A DNA stretch of 14,032 bases from Flammeovirgaceae bacterium UBA2371 (GCA_002345965.1 DDTF01000064.1:1-14032); one strand, 5' to 3'. Shown: positions 1 to 7,982, counted from the first letter of the stretch. The notes: a model not told the origin generated them from the sequence alone. Translations and numbers: made by a program.

Positions 1-1107
1 TTTCAACAAGGTAAACTCAATACAGGGAATACCCTCTCCGGTTGCGGGGGTGGCAACCGATTTATAATCGGAGCTGCTGCCACCATCAGTTCCTCTCCCG
101 GATCCTATGCCACCGGAGGAATTCGCAAAGATGGCAATACTCCTTTTTCAATACCTCTTGGCGATGGTTCCAATTCGTCCATTCTCGACATCAACAATAT
201 CGTAGGTGGAAGCGCTACCTCCAATATTCAAATGCAGTATGTAGCTTCAAGTGCCGGCAATAATACTTCCACTGATGGTACATTGGATCATGTTAGTGGC
301 AAGGAGTACTGGCAGGTACTCAGTTGCGGTACTGCTATCATCTCCGCTGACGCAACGTTCAGGTGGAATGACGCTTGTTTTAGCGATATCACCGATGTAT
401 CCGGTGGGGCTTCTCAAGATTTGTTTATGGCTGGTTGGAATGGTACCACTTCCAAATGGGACAAGATTTCCAGTTCAACCATCCTGGGAGGTTCCCAACC
501 ATGCGTACCAGGTGGCTCAAACGAAACCGGAGGAATTGTCGCTTCCGGCATCACAAGCTTTGGAAAATTTTCGTTCGGATCTGCCGGCAATTCCAATTCA
601 CTTCCGGTAGAATTGATTTCATGGAAAGCTACCTACAAGAAAGTTCATGTCTCTTTAGATTGGAGTACGGCCTCCGAACTCAACAATGATTTTTTTAAAG
701 TTGAACACTCCATCAATGGTGAATCCTTTGCGGAAATTGGAAGAATTGATGGGGCAGGTACGAGTAGAAAAATCAACCAGTATCAATTTATTCATTATCC
801 GGATCAGCATGGGATGCAATACTATAGGTTGCAACAAGTTGATTATGATGGTAGTAATCATTACAGTCCAATAGTGGCTGTACATGTTGAAGTTATTGAT
901 AATCCACTTCACATTTACCCTAATCCTGCCATTGTGGATGGAAGTATTTCTTTTGATGAGAAGAGAAGTATTGTTATCACTGACGTTGCCAGCAACATAG
1001 TTTTAAAAGTCGATAAAACAGATAAAGTAAATGTAAGCGGACTAAAGGCCGGAGTGTATTTTGTCAGATGTGAATCCGGTAAGGTCACTAAGCTTTTAAT
1101 TCAGTAA
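1..1107 (+). CDS. T9SS type A sorting domain-containing secreted protein (5'-truncated)
   Basis: This is the C-terminal 368 residues of a large secreted or cell-surface protein. The frame is open from the first base, so the true start lies upstream of the window; the internal ATG at 232 is not a believable start. Residues 1-200 are Gly/Ser/Asn/Thr-rich with few charges, as in repetitive extracellular adhesin-like regions. Residues 201-300 begin LPVELISWKA and contain LDWSTASELNNDFF, a module typical of Bacteroidota surface proteins just before the sorting domain. Residues 301-368 (NPLHIYPNPAIVDG ... GLKAGVYFVR ... KLLIQ) form a type A T9SS C-terminal domain. This domain normally directs export across the outer membrane and is removed or used for surface anchoring. 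The passenger function cannot be told from this fragment. A strong terminator follows about 175 bases downstream. Confidence 0.9.
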   Translation, partial: FQQGKLNTGNTLSGCGGGNRFIIGAAATISSSPGSYATGGIRKDGNTPFSIPLGDGSNSSILDINNIVGGSATSNIQMQYVASSAGNNTSTDGTLDHVSGKEYWQVLSCGTAIISADATFRWNDACFSDITDVSGGASQDLFMAGWNGTTSKWDKISSSTILGGSQPCVPGGSNETGGIVASGITSFGKFSFGSAGNSNSLPVELISWKATYKKVHVSLDWSTASELNNDFFKVEHSINGESFAEIGRIDGAGTSRKINQYQFIHYPDQHGMQYYRLQQVDYDGSNHYSPIVAVHVEVIDNPLHIYPNPAIVDGSISFDEKRSIVITDVASNIVLKVDKTDKVNVSGLKAGVYFVRCESGKVTKLLIQ

Positions 1108-1111
1108 TGCT

Positions 1112-1261
1112 ATGAGGTGGTTACTTAAAAAAATGAAAATGTCAATTATCGTAAAACAAACAGAGGTGTTAATGATACCAAAACCTGATCAACCAGACAT
1201 TCAGGAGGAAGAAGATGATACTGCAGGCACTGTGAAGCCAGGTGGTCCCCCGGTGTTATAA
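1112..1261 (+). CDS. Possible small protein downstream of T9SS cargo gene, 49 aa
   Basis: ATG at 1112 opens a 49-codon frame ending in TAA at 1259-1261. It starts 4 bases after the stop of the T9SS cargo gene and ends 20 bases before a strong terminator, so it would be the last cistron of that transcript. The product has a basic start (MRWLLKKMKM), a central acidic patch (IQEEEDD) and a Pro/Gly-rich end (KPGGPPVL). There is no signal peptide, clear membrane segment or family I recognise. An in-frame ATG at 1133 would give a 42-residue product. No Shine-Dalgarno is seen, which is usual in this phylum. It could be a chance ORF; position and composition are the only support. Confidence 0.4.
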   Translation: MRWLLKKMKMSIIVKQTEVLMIPKPDQPDIQEEEDDTAGTVKPGGPPVL

Positions 1262-1281
1262 TCATTGGCCCATCATAAAGC

Positions 1282-1310
1282 AAAAAGGCTGTTCAATGAA
1301 CAGCCTTTTT
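1282..1310. terminator. Bidirectional intrinsic terminator
   Basis: A perfect 13-bp stem (1282-1294 with 1298-1310, core GGCTGTTC/GAACAGCC) closes a 3-base AAT loop. Flanking A5 and T6 tracts give a U-tract on both strands. It lies between the convergent T9SS-cargo unit (+) and rplT (-), whose stop codon is about 20 bases away, and should end both transcripts. Confidence 0.9.
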
Positions 1311-1330
1311 TAACAATAGATAACAATCAA

Positions 1331-1675
1331 TTACTTCAGTTTCTTTACGATAGCCTCGAAAGCTTCTGGATGATTAGCGGCTAAGTCGGCAAGTACTTTT
1401 CTATTCAATTCAATTCCAGCCTTCTTGGTCTTACCCATAAATTCAGAGTATGACATACCGTGCAATCTTGCTCCGGCATTGATTCTTTGAATCCACAATG
1501 ATCTGAAATCTCTTTTCTTGGCTTTGCGGTCCCTGTAAGCATATACAAGACCTTTCTCGACAGCATTCTTGGCTACTGTCCAAACATTTTTCTTTCTACC
1601 AAAAAAGCCTTTGGCTAATTTGAGGACGCGTTTTCTTTTTGCTCGCGAAGCAACACTGTTTACTGAACGTGGCAT
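1331..1675 (-). CDS. rplT: 50S ribosomal protein L20
   Basis: L20 is a primary 23S rRNA-binding protein needed early in large-subunit assembly, and in many bacteria it also represses its own operon. The 114-residue product begins MPRSVNSVASRAKRKRVLK, has the long basic N-terminal extension that penetrates rRNA, and contains the family signature segments AKGFFGRKKNVW (about 21-32), RDFRSLWIQRINAGAR (about 55-70) and KAGIELNRKVLADLA (about 85-99). Length is normal for the family. The start is ATG at 1675. It is the last gene of thrS-infC-rpmI-rplT, separated from rpmI by a 104-base structured spacer, and is followed by the bidirectional terminator. Confidence 0.98.
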   Translation of the reverse strand: MPRSVNSVASRAKRKRVLKLAKGFFGRKKNVWTVAKNAVEKGLVYAYRDRKAKKRDFRSLWIQRINAGARLHGMSYSEFMGKTKKAGIELNRKVLADLAANHPEAFEAIVKKLK

Positions 1676-1779
1676 TACTTTTTCAATTTTTGGTCAATGG
1701 CGTCTCGGATTAGCGAGAGCTTAGTGCTCAGTGACCGGGTTTAACAATACTGTGATCCGCCCGCTGGCGGAGCACAAAC
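1676..1779 (-). promoter_or_regulatory. Structured rpmI-rplT spacer, candidate L20 regulatory element
   Basis: The other junction inside this ribosomal operon whose spacer is clear, infC-rpmI, is 21 bases, but this one is 104 bases and rich in inverted repeats. The strongest is TGTG-A-TCCGCC-CGCT-GGCGGA-G-CACA at 1751-1776 (plus-strand reading), with 6 and 4 paired bases around one A/G mismatch. Nearer rplT, GGTCA (1692-1696) can pair with TGACC (1732-1736). That encloses two smaller alternatives, TCTCG/CGAGA (1703-1707/1714-1718) and GAGC/GCTC (1717-1720/1726-1729), which share bases and cannot form together. No U-tract follows the large hairpin, so it is not a terminator. A translational operator or mRNA-processing site for L20 control is inference; the large palindrome could instead be a dispersed REP-like element. 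Confidence 0.35.
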
Positions 1780-1980
1780 CTAAAAAGCGTAAGGGAGCAT
1801 CGGCTTGATATTACCCTCGTCAACTTTCTTAACGGTGGTTTTTTGAGCCAGATTTCTCTTCTGCTTAGTCTCCTTTTTGGTCAGGATGTGGTTCATATAA
1901 GCCTTCTTGCGCTTAATTTTGCCACTGCCAGTGATCTTAAATCTCTTCTTGGCACCCGACTTCGTCTTTAACTTTGGCAT
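1780..1980 (-). CDS. rpmI: 50S ribosomal protein L35
   Basis: L35 is a small, very basic protein of the large ribosomal subunit. The 66-residue product begins MPKLKTKSGAKKRFKITGSG and continues with KIKRKKAYMNHILTKK, the diagnostic N-terminal block of the family; length is normal. The start is ATG at 1980, 21 bases downstream of the infC stop. Co-transcription with infC upstream and rplT downstream is the standard arrangement. Confidence 0.97.
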   Translation of the reverse strand: MPKLKTKSGAKKRFKITGSGKIKRKKAYMNHILTKKETKQKRNLAQKTTVKKVDEGNIKPMLPYAF

Positions 1981-2001
1981 TCTATTTATACTTAAAAAAA
2001 A

Positions 2002-2574
2002 TTACTTTTTTGCTTTTGGAGCCAACATCATATACATCCGCTTTCCTTCCAACTTAGGCATCAGCTCCACTTTACCGTAATCCTCCAGTGATTGTGCAAA
2101 CTTCAACAAGAGAATCTCTCCCCTTTCCTTGTACACAATCGACCTACCTACAAAATGCACGTAAGCCTTTACTTTGGATCCTTCCTGAAGGAAATTAATG
2201 GCATGCTTTAGCTTAAAGTTAAAGTCATGATCATCAGTATTGGGCCCAAAACGGATCTCTTTGATCACCGTTTTCTGAGCATTCTGCTTTATCTCCTTCT
2301 GTTTCTTTTTTTGCTCGTACTTAAACTTAGAGTAGTCAATGATCTTACAAACAGGCGGAACTGCGTTGGGCGAAATTTCTACCAGATCCAACCCTTGCTC
2401 CTTAGCCATTTTAATGGCCATCGAAGTAGAGTACACATCCACTTTAATGTTCTCTCCAACCACCCTCACCTGGGGTGCTATTATCCTCTCATTAACTCGA
2501 TAAGGTTCTTCTACAACTCGCTGTCTGAAGCCTCTTCTGTTAAAAGGCTTCTTATTACCTTGAAATATTGCCAC
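2002..2574 (-). CDS. infC: Translation initiation factor IF-3
   Basis: IF-3 binds the 30S subunit, prevents premature joining of 50S, and checks the start codon and initiator tRNA. The 190-residue product has the N-terminal domain (about 22-95, with YRVNERI at 25-31 and GLDLVEISPNAVPPVCKIID about 60-79), a lysine-rich linker (YEQKKKQKEIKQN) and the C-terminal domain (about 103-188, with KEIRFGPNTDDHDF). The start is GTG at 2574-2572. A TGA codon lies directly upstream in frame and the first internal ATG is well inside the N-terminal domain, so GTG is the only sensible start. A non-ATG start on infC is notable because E. coli infC uses AUU for autoregulation. The gene sits between thrS and rpmI in the standard order and probably has its own promoter as well. 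Confidence 0.97.
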   Translation of the reverse strand: MAIFQGNKKPFNRRGFRQRVVEEPYRVNERIIAPQVRVVGENIKVDVYSTSMAIKMAKEQGLDLVEISPNAVPPVCKIIDYSKFKYEQKKKQKEIKQNAQKTVIKEIRFGPNTDDHDFNFKLKHAINFLQEGSKVKAYVHFVGRSIVYKERGEILLLKFAQSLEDYGKVELMPKLEGKRMYMMLAPKAKK

Positions 2575-2599
2575 TCAAAGGGTTTAAGTTAAAAATCTA

Positions 2600-2620
2600 C
2601 CTGTCAGTTTCGCTGACAAG
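2600..2620 (-). promoter_or_regulatory. Leader hairpin upstream of infC
   Basis: Read on the minus strand, TGTCAG-CGAAA-CTGACA forms a 6-bp stem, extended by a G-U wobble and one C-G pair, with a 5-base loop. It lies 25 bases upstream of the GTG start and within about 10 bases of the predicted transcription start. Five T residues (2591-2595) follow a few bases later. It may be a weak attenuator or a leader structure; the stem is short and this assignment is tentative. Confidence 0.3.
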
Positions 2621-2624
2621 GGTG

Positions 2625-2654
2625 CAAATATCGGCATATTTTCAACTTTTCAAA
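2625..2654 (-). promoter_or_regulatory. Candidate promoter for infC-rpmI-rplT
   Basis: On the minus strand, TTTG (2654-2651) is followed after 18 bases by GATATTTG (2632-2625). That is one mismatch from the Bacteroidota -7 consensus TAnnTTTG, at an accepted spacing to the -33 TTTG. The predicted start near 2618 leaves a leader of about 43 bases. It would allow infC-rpmI-rplT expression independent of thrS. Confidence 0.35.
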
Positions 2655-2710
2655 AATACAGGGAAACTTATATTTAAGCTATTCCTGCTCCTCAAACAGC
2701 CGAAATTGGA

Positions 2711-4648
2711 CTAAAATGGAGGTGCGCTTTCTTTGGAAAAATACTCGGCAAACTCGTTCAGCTCCATGGTTCCCTGATCTCCGGCACCATGCTTTCGCAC
2801 AGCTACCTTTCTATCCGCCACTTCCTTCTCCCCTACAATGAGCATAAAGGGTACTTTTTTCATTTCCGCATCCCTTATTTTCCTTCCAATCTTCTCATCC
2901 CTGTCATCCGCAAAGCCTCTTATATCCTTATTTTTAAGCAAATTGGTTACTTCATGGGCATAATCGTTGAATCGCTCAGAGATAGGTAGCACAGAAATCT
3001 GTTCTGGGGCCAGCCACAATGGGAAATTACCTGCACAATGCTCTATCAGGATGGCCACGAATCGTTCCAACGACCCAAATGGTGCCCTGTGAATCATAAC
3101 AGGTCTGTGTTTTTGATTATCGGAGCCAACATACTCTAATTCAAAGCGCTGCGGCAATTGGTAATCCACCTGAATGGTACCCAACTGCCAGTTGCGACCC
3201 AATGCATCCTTTACCATGAAATCCAACTTAGGACCATAGAAGGCTGCTTCTCCTTTTACCGCCACAGTTTTGAGCTTCCGCTCATCCGCAGCTTCCTGAA
3301 TTTCACGCTCTGCCCTATCCCACAGGTGATCTTCTCCAATGTATTTTTGCTTGTTCTCAGGATCACGCAGCGACACCTGAGCAGTATAGTTATCAAAACC
3401 CAGAGAAGTAAAAACATGAAACACCAGATCTATTACTTTGATGAATTCCTCTTTCACCTGGTCTGGGCGGCAAAAGATATGTGCATCATCCTGTGTAAAC
3501 CCTCTTACCCTGGTGAGGCCGTGTAACTCACCGCTTTGCTCATAGCGATACACCGTGCCAAACTCCGCATAGCGTATGGGTAAATCCTTGTATGACCTTG
3601 GTTTGGTTTTATAGATTTCACAATGATGAGGACAGTTCATTGGTTTAAGCAAAAACTCCTCGCTTTCATCTGGCGTATGAATGGGCTGAAAAGAGTCTTT
3701 CCCATATTTCTCATAGTGGCCTGAAGTAACATACAGTTGCTTGCTGCCTATATGGGGTGTCACCACAGGATCATATCCTGCCCTCACCTGTGCCTTACGC
3801 ATGAATTGCTCCAGCCTTTCGCGCAGTATGGTACCTTTGGGCAACCACAGTGGAAGTCCCAAACCTACTTTCTCTGAAAATGCAAAGAGCTCAAGCTCAC
3901 GTCCTAATTTTCTATGATCACGTTTCTTTGCCTCTTCCAGCAAAGTCATGTACTCCTCAAGTTCCTTTTGTTTAGGAAAAGTAATGCCATAAATTCGGGT
4001 AAGCATTTTATTCTTCTCATCGCCTCGCCAGTACGCACCAGCTACGCTTAACAATTTCACTGCTTTAATTACACTTGTAGATGGAACGTGCGGCCCCCTG
4101 CACAGATCAGTAAAATTACCCTGCTGGTAGAATGTGATCGCTCCATCCTCCAGACCATCGATCAATTCAAGTTTGTACTCATCTCCTTTTGTTTTAAAAA
4201 AGGCAATAGCATCTTTCTTGGAAACATCTTTTCGGGTGAATGTATTTCCCTGACGTGCAAGTTCAATCATTTTCTTCTCCACGGCCAAAAGGTCATCATC
4301 TCCGAAGTCCCGATCTCCCAGGTCTACGTCATAATAAAAACCATTTTCTATCGGAGGTCCTATTCCAAACTTTACACCCGGATAAAGCGACTCCAATGCC
4401 TCTGCAAGCAAGTGGGCTGAAGAGTGCCAGAAGGCGTACTTGCCTCCTTTGTCATTCCATGTAAATATCTTGATGGACGAGTCGGCCTCGATGGGTCTTT
4501 CCAGATCCCAGATTTCCCCGTTCACTTCTATTGAAAGCGCATTGCGGGCCAATCCTTCACTTATACTTTTTGCAATTTCAATCCCCTTCACCCCCTTCGG
4601 GAATTCTTTGGATGTGCCATCTGGCAACGTTATTCTTACCACACTCAT
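2711..4648 (-). CDS. thrS: Threonine--tRNA ligase
   Basis: This class II aminoacyl-tRNA synthetase charges tRNA(Thr) with threonine. The 645-residue product is full length and has the complete bacterial architecture: TGS domain (1-62), editing domain (about 65-225) with H75, H79, C183 and H187 matching the N2 editing site, catalytic core (about 245-540) and anticodon-binding domain (about 543-640). Zinc and threonine ligands are visible as C339 (MNCPHH), H390 (DDAHIF) and H520 (HRAPFGSLERF, motif 3). Motif 2 surrounds YRYEQSGELHGLTRVRGF. The start is ATG at 4648. A CATATTTG box (4675-4668), one base from the -7 consensus, lies 19 bases upstream of the ATG, but no -33 TTG is seen at the right distance. 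It is the first gene of the thrS-infC-rpmI-rplT group, 136 bases ahead of infC. Confidence 0.98.
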   Translation of the reverse strand: MSVVRITLPDGTSKEFPKGVKGIEIAKSISEGLARNALSIEVNGEIWDLERPIEADSSIKIFTWNDKGGKYAFWHSSAHLLAEALESLYPGVKFGIGPPIENGFYYDVDLGDRDFGDDDLLAVEKKMIELARQGNTFTRKDVSKKDAIAFFKTKGDEYKLELIDGLEDGAITFYQQGNFTDLCRGPHVPSTSVIKAVKLLSVAGAYWRGDEKNKMLTRIYGITFPKQKELEEYMTLLEEAKKRDHRKLGRELELFAFSEKVGLGLPLWLPKGTILRERLEQFMRKAQVRAGYDPVVTPHIGSKQLYVTSGHYEKYGKDSFQPIHTPDESEEFLLKPMNCPHHCEIYKTKPRSYKDLPIRYAEFGTVYRYEQSGELHGLTRVRGFTQDDAHIFCRPDQVKEEFIKVIDLVFHVFTSLGFDNYTAQVSLRDPENKQKYIGEDHLWDRAEREIQEAADERKLKTVAVKGEAAFYGPKLDFMVKDALGRNWQLGTIQVDYQLPQRFELEYVGSDNQKHRPVMIHRAPFGSLERFVAILIEHCAGNFPLWLAPEQISVLPISERFNDYAHEVTNLLKNKDIRGFADDRDEKIGRKIRDAEMKKVPFMLIVGEKEVADRKVAVRKHGAGDQGTMELNEFAEYFSKESAPPF

Positions 4649-4720
4649 TAAGACTAATTTTGGAATGCAAATATGCGGTTTTCTAAGCTCTTAAACACTT
4701 CTGGATGAGAAAATGCAAGC

Positions 4721-7225
4721 CTAGAGCTGTAACTGAGCCGTGAAAAGAACACCAAATTTGCGTACATCTGGATTGTCGAGATAGGAAACCCGATGAACAA
4801 AGTCGATTCGGAAAATTTTAAAGATATTTTCAACACCATAGCCCAACTCAATGTATGGTTTGCCTTCTTTGAAATAGCCTGTAGGCAAACTGGCTTCACC
4901 TGTGGGTGTAAATTGCGCAATCAAATCCCTGTTGGATTGTCTCATCCCTCCAAAAATGACATTACTGGTGGCCAGCAATCTCCACTTGAGTTTATTCATT
5001 AAGGGAATTCTATTCAACAGAAAACCCTCCAAATACTGACGATATTGTATGGAGGCATAATGATCACTCACAAACTCACCAAAGTCCATCAAGTTGTAAG
5101 TCACAGCGGAATAGAAGGGCGACTGATTACCCAAATGCAAAGTCAACATAGGGTAAGGCAAGGTATTGAACACATATTCGCTTGAGAAGGTAAGATTACC
5201 TACTCCAAGCGGACCTGTTTTGATGCGCTTCTTAATGGTAAGTCTCAATCGGTCATAATCAAAATCGCTGTCAAATACACCACTGAATCCGTGGGTATAT
5301 TTCAGGGTTATGATAGGCCACTTGTTGGTGCCCATGCTAAAACGCTCGTTGTCGTTTTGTAAAAACACTTCATCCCTGGCATACCTCGATTCAATGCTTA
5401 CCTCAGAAGATTGAAACCGGTCCAACACTGGCGAGGCCACATCACTTGGATTGGACAAGTATCCAAAATTGAAAGTGGGATCGTAGGTCCAGTGTCTGAA
5501 GCTAATTTTCTGTGAATATCCTTTAAAAAGTTCACGCTGAAACCCCACCCAATATTCATCCGTATAGTACCCTCTTCTAAAGTTTCCCCACCGTGTAGAG
5601 GTGAGGAATATGGGGTTATCGGCAAGGCTTTCATCGTCCACACCCAAACGGGCAAGGTCACGTCTGACCCTAAACGTTAAAGTTGTCCAATGATCTTTTG
5701 ACATCACGTTTTGTGCTGACGCGAAGTACTTAAAACGTTCGTCATCAAATCCATACGCTACTTGCCCATGGTATATCCAATGTTTACTGAATTGATAGTT
5801 CGTTTTAAGTCCAGCCTGCAACCTTAGTCCCTCCTGAGTATTCCATGCCACCGCACCTAAGTAAGGCCCTACTTCTACTTTTCCTAAATTGTAGTATCCA
5901 TCAATGACAACTTTAAATATGTCCGTATAGGTTCTGACTATAGGGATATTTCTAAGTGTATCTATCATCTTATAGACACTCTTTTCGGTATCGCTTAAAG
6001 GCTCATGGCGGAGGGTATCCCAGTACTTATCATCTTCGAACATTCGCGCATCCTCGGCAATCTGAATGGCTCGTTCATAAAAAGAAGGAGGATAAGGTTT
6101 ATTGATGATAAAATTCTTGTTGCTGGTATAAAATTTGGCCAACATCCCTGCATTGTCCTTACCCACTTCACTTACATCTATAAGTACACGATTTTTGGAT
6201 GGCAACCATGCCCCAGATTCAGTTCTCTCAAGCTCCTGTTGTAGTCTTATCTTCTCAATAAAGTTCAGGTTGGCCTGCTTCCCAATATTGGCGTCTATTT
6301 GTTTTAAGCCATAATCAGATTTACTTATCCAAATGGTCCCCGTAAACGCCAGGTCTTGCGGACTTTTGGGATAAAAATCCAATCGATAACAAAATTCCTC
6401 TCCTATGTACAGGCTGTCCGTCAGGTCGTATTCATAATAAATTCTCCATCCATCCGCAATTGGCGAAACAAATTCCTTACTTACTATATTCAGCCAGTTT
6501 TGATAAAAATTGTATTCCTGAAAAGATGATCCGATCAGCTGGGTAACTGTAGATCCGTCTTCTACCCCTATCCCATTAATTTTAGTTTTAAGGATTTGTT
6601 CTTTTTTGAGCGATGGATTATCCCTATAATAAATCTTTGAAACACTTTCAGTGATAAAAAGCGGCAATATGGGCTTTCCATCTTCTCCCGCTATTCGCTC
6701 TACACTGTCCAGCACCTGGGTTATCTTCTTCACCACTTTACGCTGACGAAACTTCTCCGATAAATTATCAACGTCTATTTCAATCTTGGTGTACGTGTCG
6801 TACTCGTAGGCAAGAAGCTTGCGCTTGTCATTTTCCTTTTTATTTTTCACCACATTGCGCAAAATCTGCCATGCAGGGTTTTCTCCTGCCAGAATCACTA
6901 TCTCCTGCAAGTTGATTACGTCCTCTATCAATTGAAAATTGATTACCTGTGCAACACCTCTTGTTACAGGTTTTGCCTTCGCTTTGTACCCTATATAGGA
7001 AGCCACTATGGAATCGGAAGGTGAAAACGTGGAAAGTGAAAAATTCCCATCGAAATCGGTCGTAACTCCTATGGTAGTGCCTTTAAACACCACATTGGCA
7101 AAGGGCACCGGGTCGCCACTGGAAGCGTCAATGACCTTACCTGTAACCTTCGTTTCCTGGGCATATAGGTGGTTGGCAAGGACAAAGAAAATAAGCAGGA
7201 AACTAAGTCTCAAACCGTGTCTCAC
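4721..7225 (-). CDS. DUF5686 / carboxypeptidase-regulatory-like outer-membrane protein
   Basis: This large envelope protein belongs to the Bacteroidota family that joins a CarboxypepD_reg-like domain to DUF5686; its biochemical role is not established. From GTG at 7225 the product is 834 residues. It starts with a clean signal peptide (MRHGLRLSFLLIFFVLANHL, cleavage predicted after A22), then a beta-sandwich domain about 26-110 (VTGKVIDASSGDPVPFANV, TDFDGNFSL, SYIGYK), then the DUF5686 region. The last several hundred residues alternate aromatic and polar residues as in an outer-membrane beta-barrel and end in GVLFTAQLQL. The frame could extend to TTG at 7288 or GTG at 7240, but those bury the signal peptide. 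A perfect TAATTTTG -7 box at 7247-7240 favours the 7225 start, although no -33 TTG is visible. It is 78 bases downstream of the sanA-like gene and 72 bases upstream of thrS, with no terminator seen at either junction. Confidence 0.88.
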   Translation of the reverse strand: MRHGLRLSFLLIFFVLANHLYAQETKVTGKVIDASSGDPVPFANVVFKGTTIGVTTDFDGNFSLSTFSPSDSIVASYIGYKAKAKPVTRGVAQVINFQLIEDVINLQEIVILAGENPAWQILRNVVKNKKENDKRKLLAYEYDTYTKIEIDVDNLSEKFRQRKVVKKITQVLDSVERIAGEDGKPILPLFITESVSKIYYRDNPSLKKEQILKTKINGIGVEDGSTVTQLIGSSFQEYNFYQNWLNIVSKEFVSPIADGWRIYYEYDLTDSLYIGEEFCYRLDFYPKSPQDLAFTGTIWISKSDYGLKQIDANIGKQANLNFIEKIRLQQELERTESGAWLPSKNRVLIDVSEVGKDNAGMLAKFYTSNKNFIINKPYPPSFYERAIQIAEDARMFEDDKYWDTLRHEPLSDTEKSVYKMIDTLRNIPIVRTYTDIFKVVIDGYYNLGKVEVGPYLGAVAWNTQEGLRLQAGLKTNYQFSKHWIYHGQVAYGFDDERFKYFASAQNVMSKDHWTTLTFRVRRDLARLGVDDESLADNPIFLTSTRWGNFRRGYYTDEYWVGFQRELFKGYSQKISFRHWTYDPTFNFGYLSNPSDVASPVLDRFQSSEVSIESRYARDEVFLQNDNERFSMGTNKWPIITLKYTHGFSGVFDSDFDYDRLRLTIKKRIKTGPLGVGNLTFSSEYVFNTLPYPMLTLHLGNQSPFYSAVTYNLMDFGEFVSDHYASIQYRQYLEGFLLNRIPLMNKLKWRLLATSNVIFGGMRQSNRDLIAQFTPTGEASLPTGYFKEGKPYIELGYGVENIFKIFRIDFVHRVSYLDNPDVRKFGVLFTAQLQL

Positions 7226-7303
7226 AATAATTGAAAGCACAAAATTAGTTAAATAAAACCATGATTGGCTACAGTTTAACTGTACCAAAATACAACTAAC
7301 GTG

Positions 7304-7951
7304 TTATAATTGAATTGGTTCCTTTTCTCCTAAATGGCGGGGCTCCGTTTTGAGAATATATAGATCCAGGATGGCTTTTGCCCTGGCTAGGTATTCCCTC
7401 CAATGCACTTTTTCCATCTCGTCACTATCCGATCCTGTGGTCACGTAGGCGACAGCATCAATACCGTAATAGTCAGAAATAAATAGCGCTCGATAACTGT
7501 GAAAAGTCTGTGTCACTATTGTTATCTCTTCTTGTCCGAATATTTCTTTACTTCTGACCACCGAGTCCAGAGTTCTGAGTCCGGCATAATCCAGTGTGAT
7601 GGCAGAGGATGGCACTCCCAATTTGACCAGGGCCTTCTTCATCTCCAATGGCTCATTGTAATACCTGGTGCGGTTGTCACCGCTTACGATAAAATGCCGG
7701 ATCTTACCGTTTTTAAACAACGCTGCGGCCGTTTCCATTCTGTTGTTAAAAAATGGATTAGGCGCTCCGGTGGTCAGTAAATGACTAGTGCCCAAAACAA
7801 GTGCCACCCGATGATTGGTAAGACTATCATAGCTGGAAAATACCTTTGATGAAGTGCTGCTTACAATCCAGACATTCGCCACCAACACAAAAAACAGCAC
7901 GATGACCAGCAGGTAAAAAAGTTGCCTCAGCACCTTAGATAAAAAAATCAT
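7304..7951 (-). CDS. SanA/YdcF-type DUF218 (ElyC-like) membrane protein
   Basis: This is an envelope protein of the ElyC/SanA/YdcF family. E. coli relatives affect envelope permeability and peptidoglycan or lipid-carrier metabolism, but the chemistry is unsettled. With the start at 7951 the product has 215 residues: a short basic start, one membrane segment (about 8-30, LVIVLFFVLVANVWIV), then a DUF218 domain. That domain shows HRVALVLGTS (47-56), NRMETAAALF (70-79), FIVSGDNR (87-94), NEPLEMKKAL (99-108), DYAGLRTLDS (121-130) and TQTFHSYRAL (147-156). An upstream in-frame ATG at 8014 would add 21 residues but overlap the trmH-like gene by 32 bases and place another hydrophobic stretch before the membrane segment, so I prefer 7951, 31 bases after that gene ends. 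It is likely co-transcribed with the methyltransferase gene upstream. Confidence 0.85.
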   Translation of the reverse strand: MIFLSKVLRQLFYLLVIVLFFVLVANVWIVSSTSSKVFSSYDSLTNHRVALVLGTSHLLTTGAPNPFFNNRMETAAALFKNGKIRHFIVSGDNRTRYYNEPLEMKKALVKLGVPSSAITLDYAGLRTLDSVVRSKEIFGQEEITIVTQTFHSYRALFISDYYGIDAVAYVTTGSDSDEMEKVHWREYLARAKAILDLYILKTEPRHLGEKEPIQL

Positions 7952-7982
7952 ATAGACAAAAACTGAAAAAGCCTGAACAAAG

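Noticed and set aside
232..1107. ATG at 232 as the start of the T9SS gene
   Set aside because: The same frame is open and of the same composition back to base 1, so the gene begins upstream of the window.
1717..1728. 12-base GAGCTTAGTGCT also present at 12395-12406 just before parC
   Set aside because: Several 12-base matches between two places are expected by chance in a 14-kb window, and the flanks do not match.
2227..2592. 121-codon plus-strand ORF opposite infC
   Set aside because: Antisense shadow of a conserved IF-3 gene; no motif or start context.
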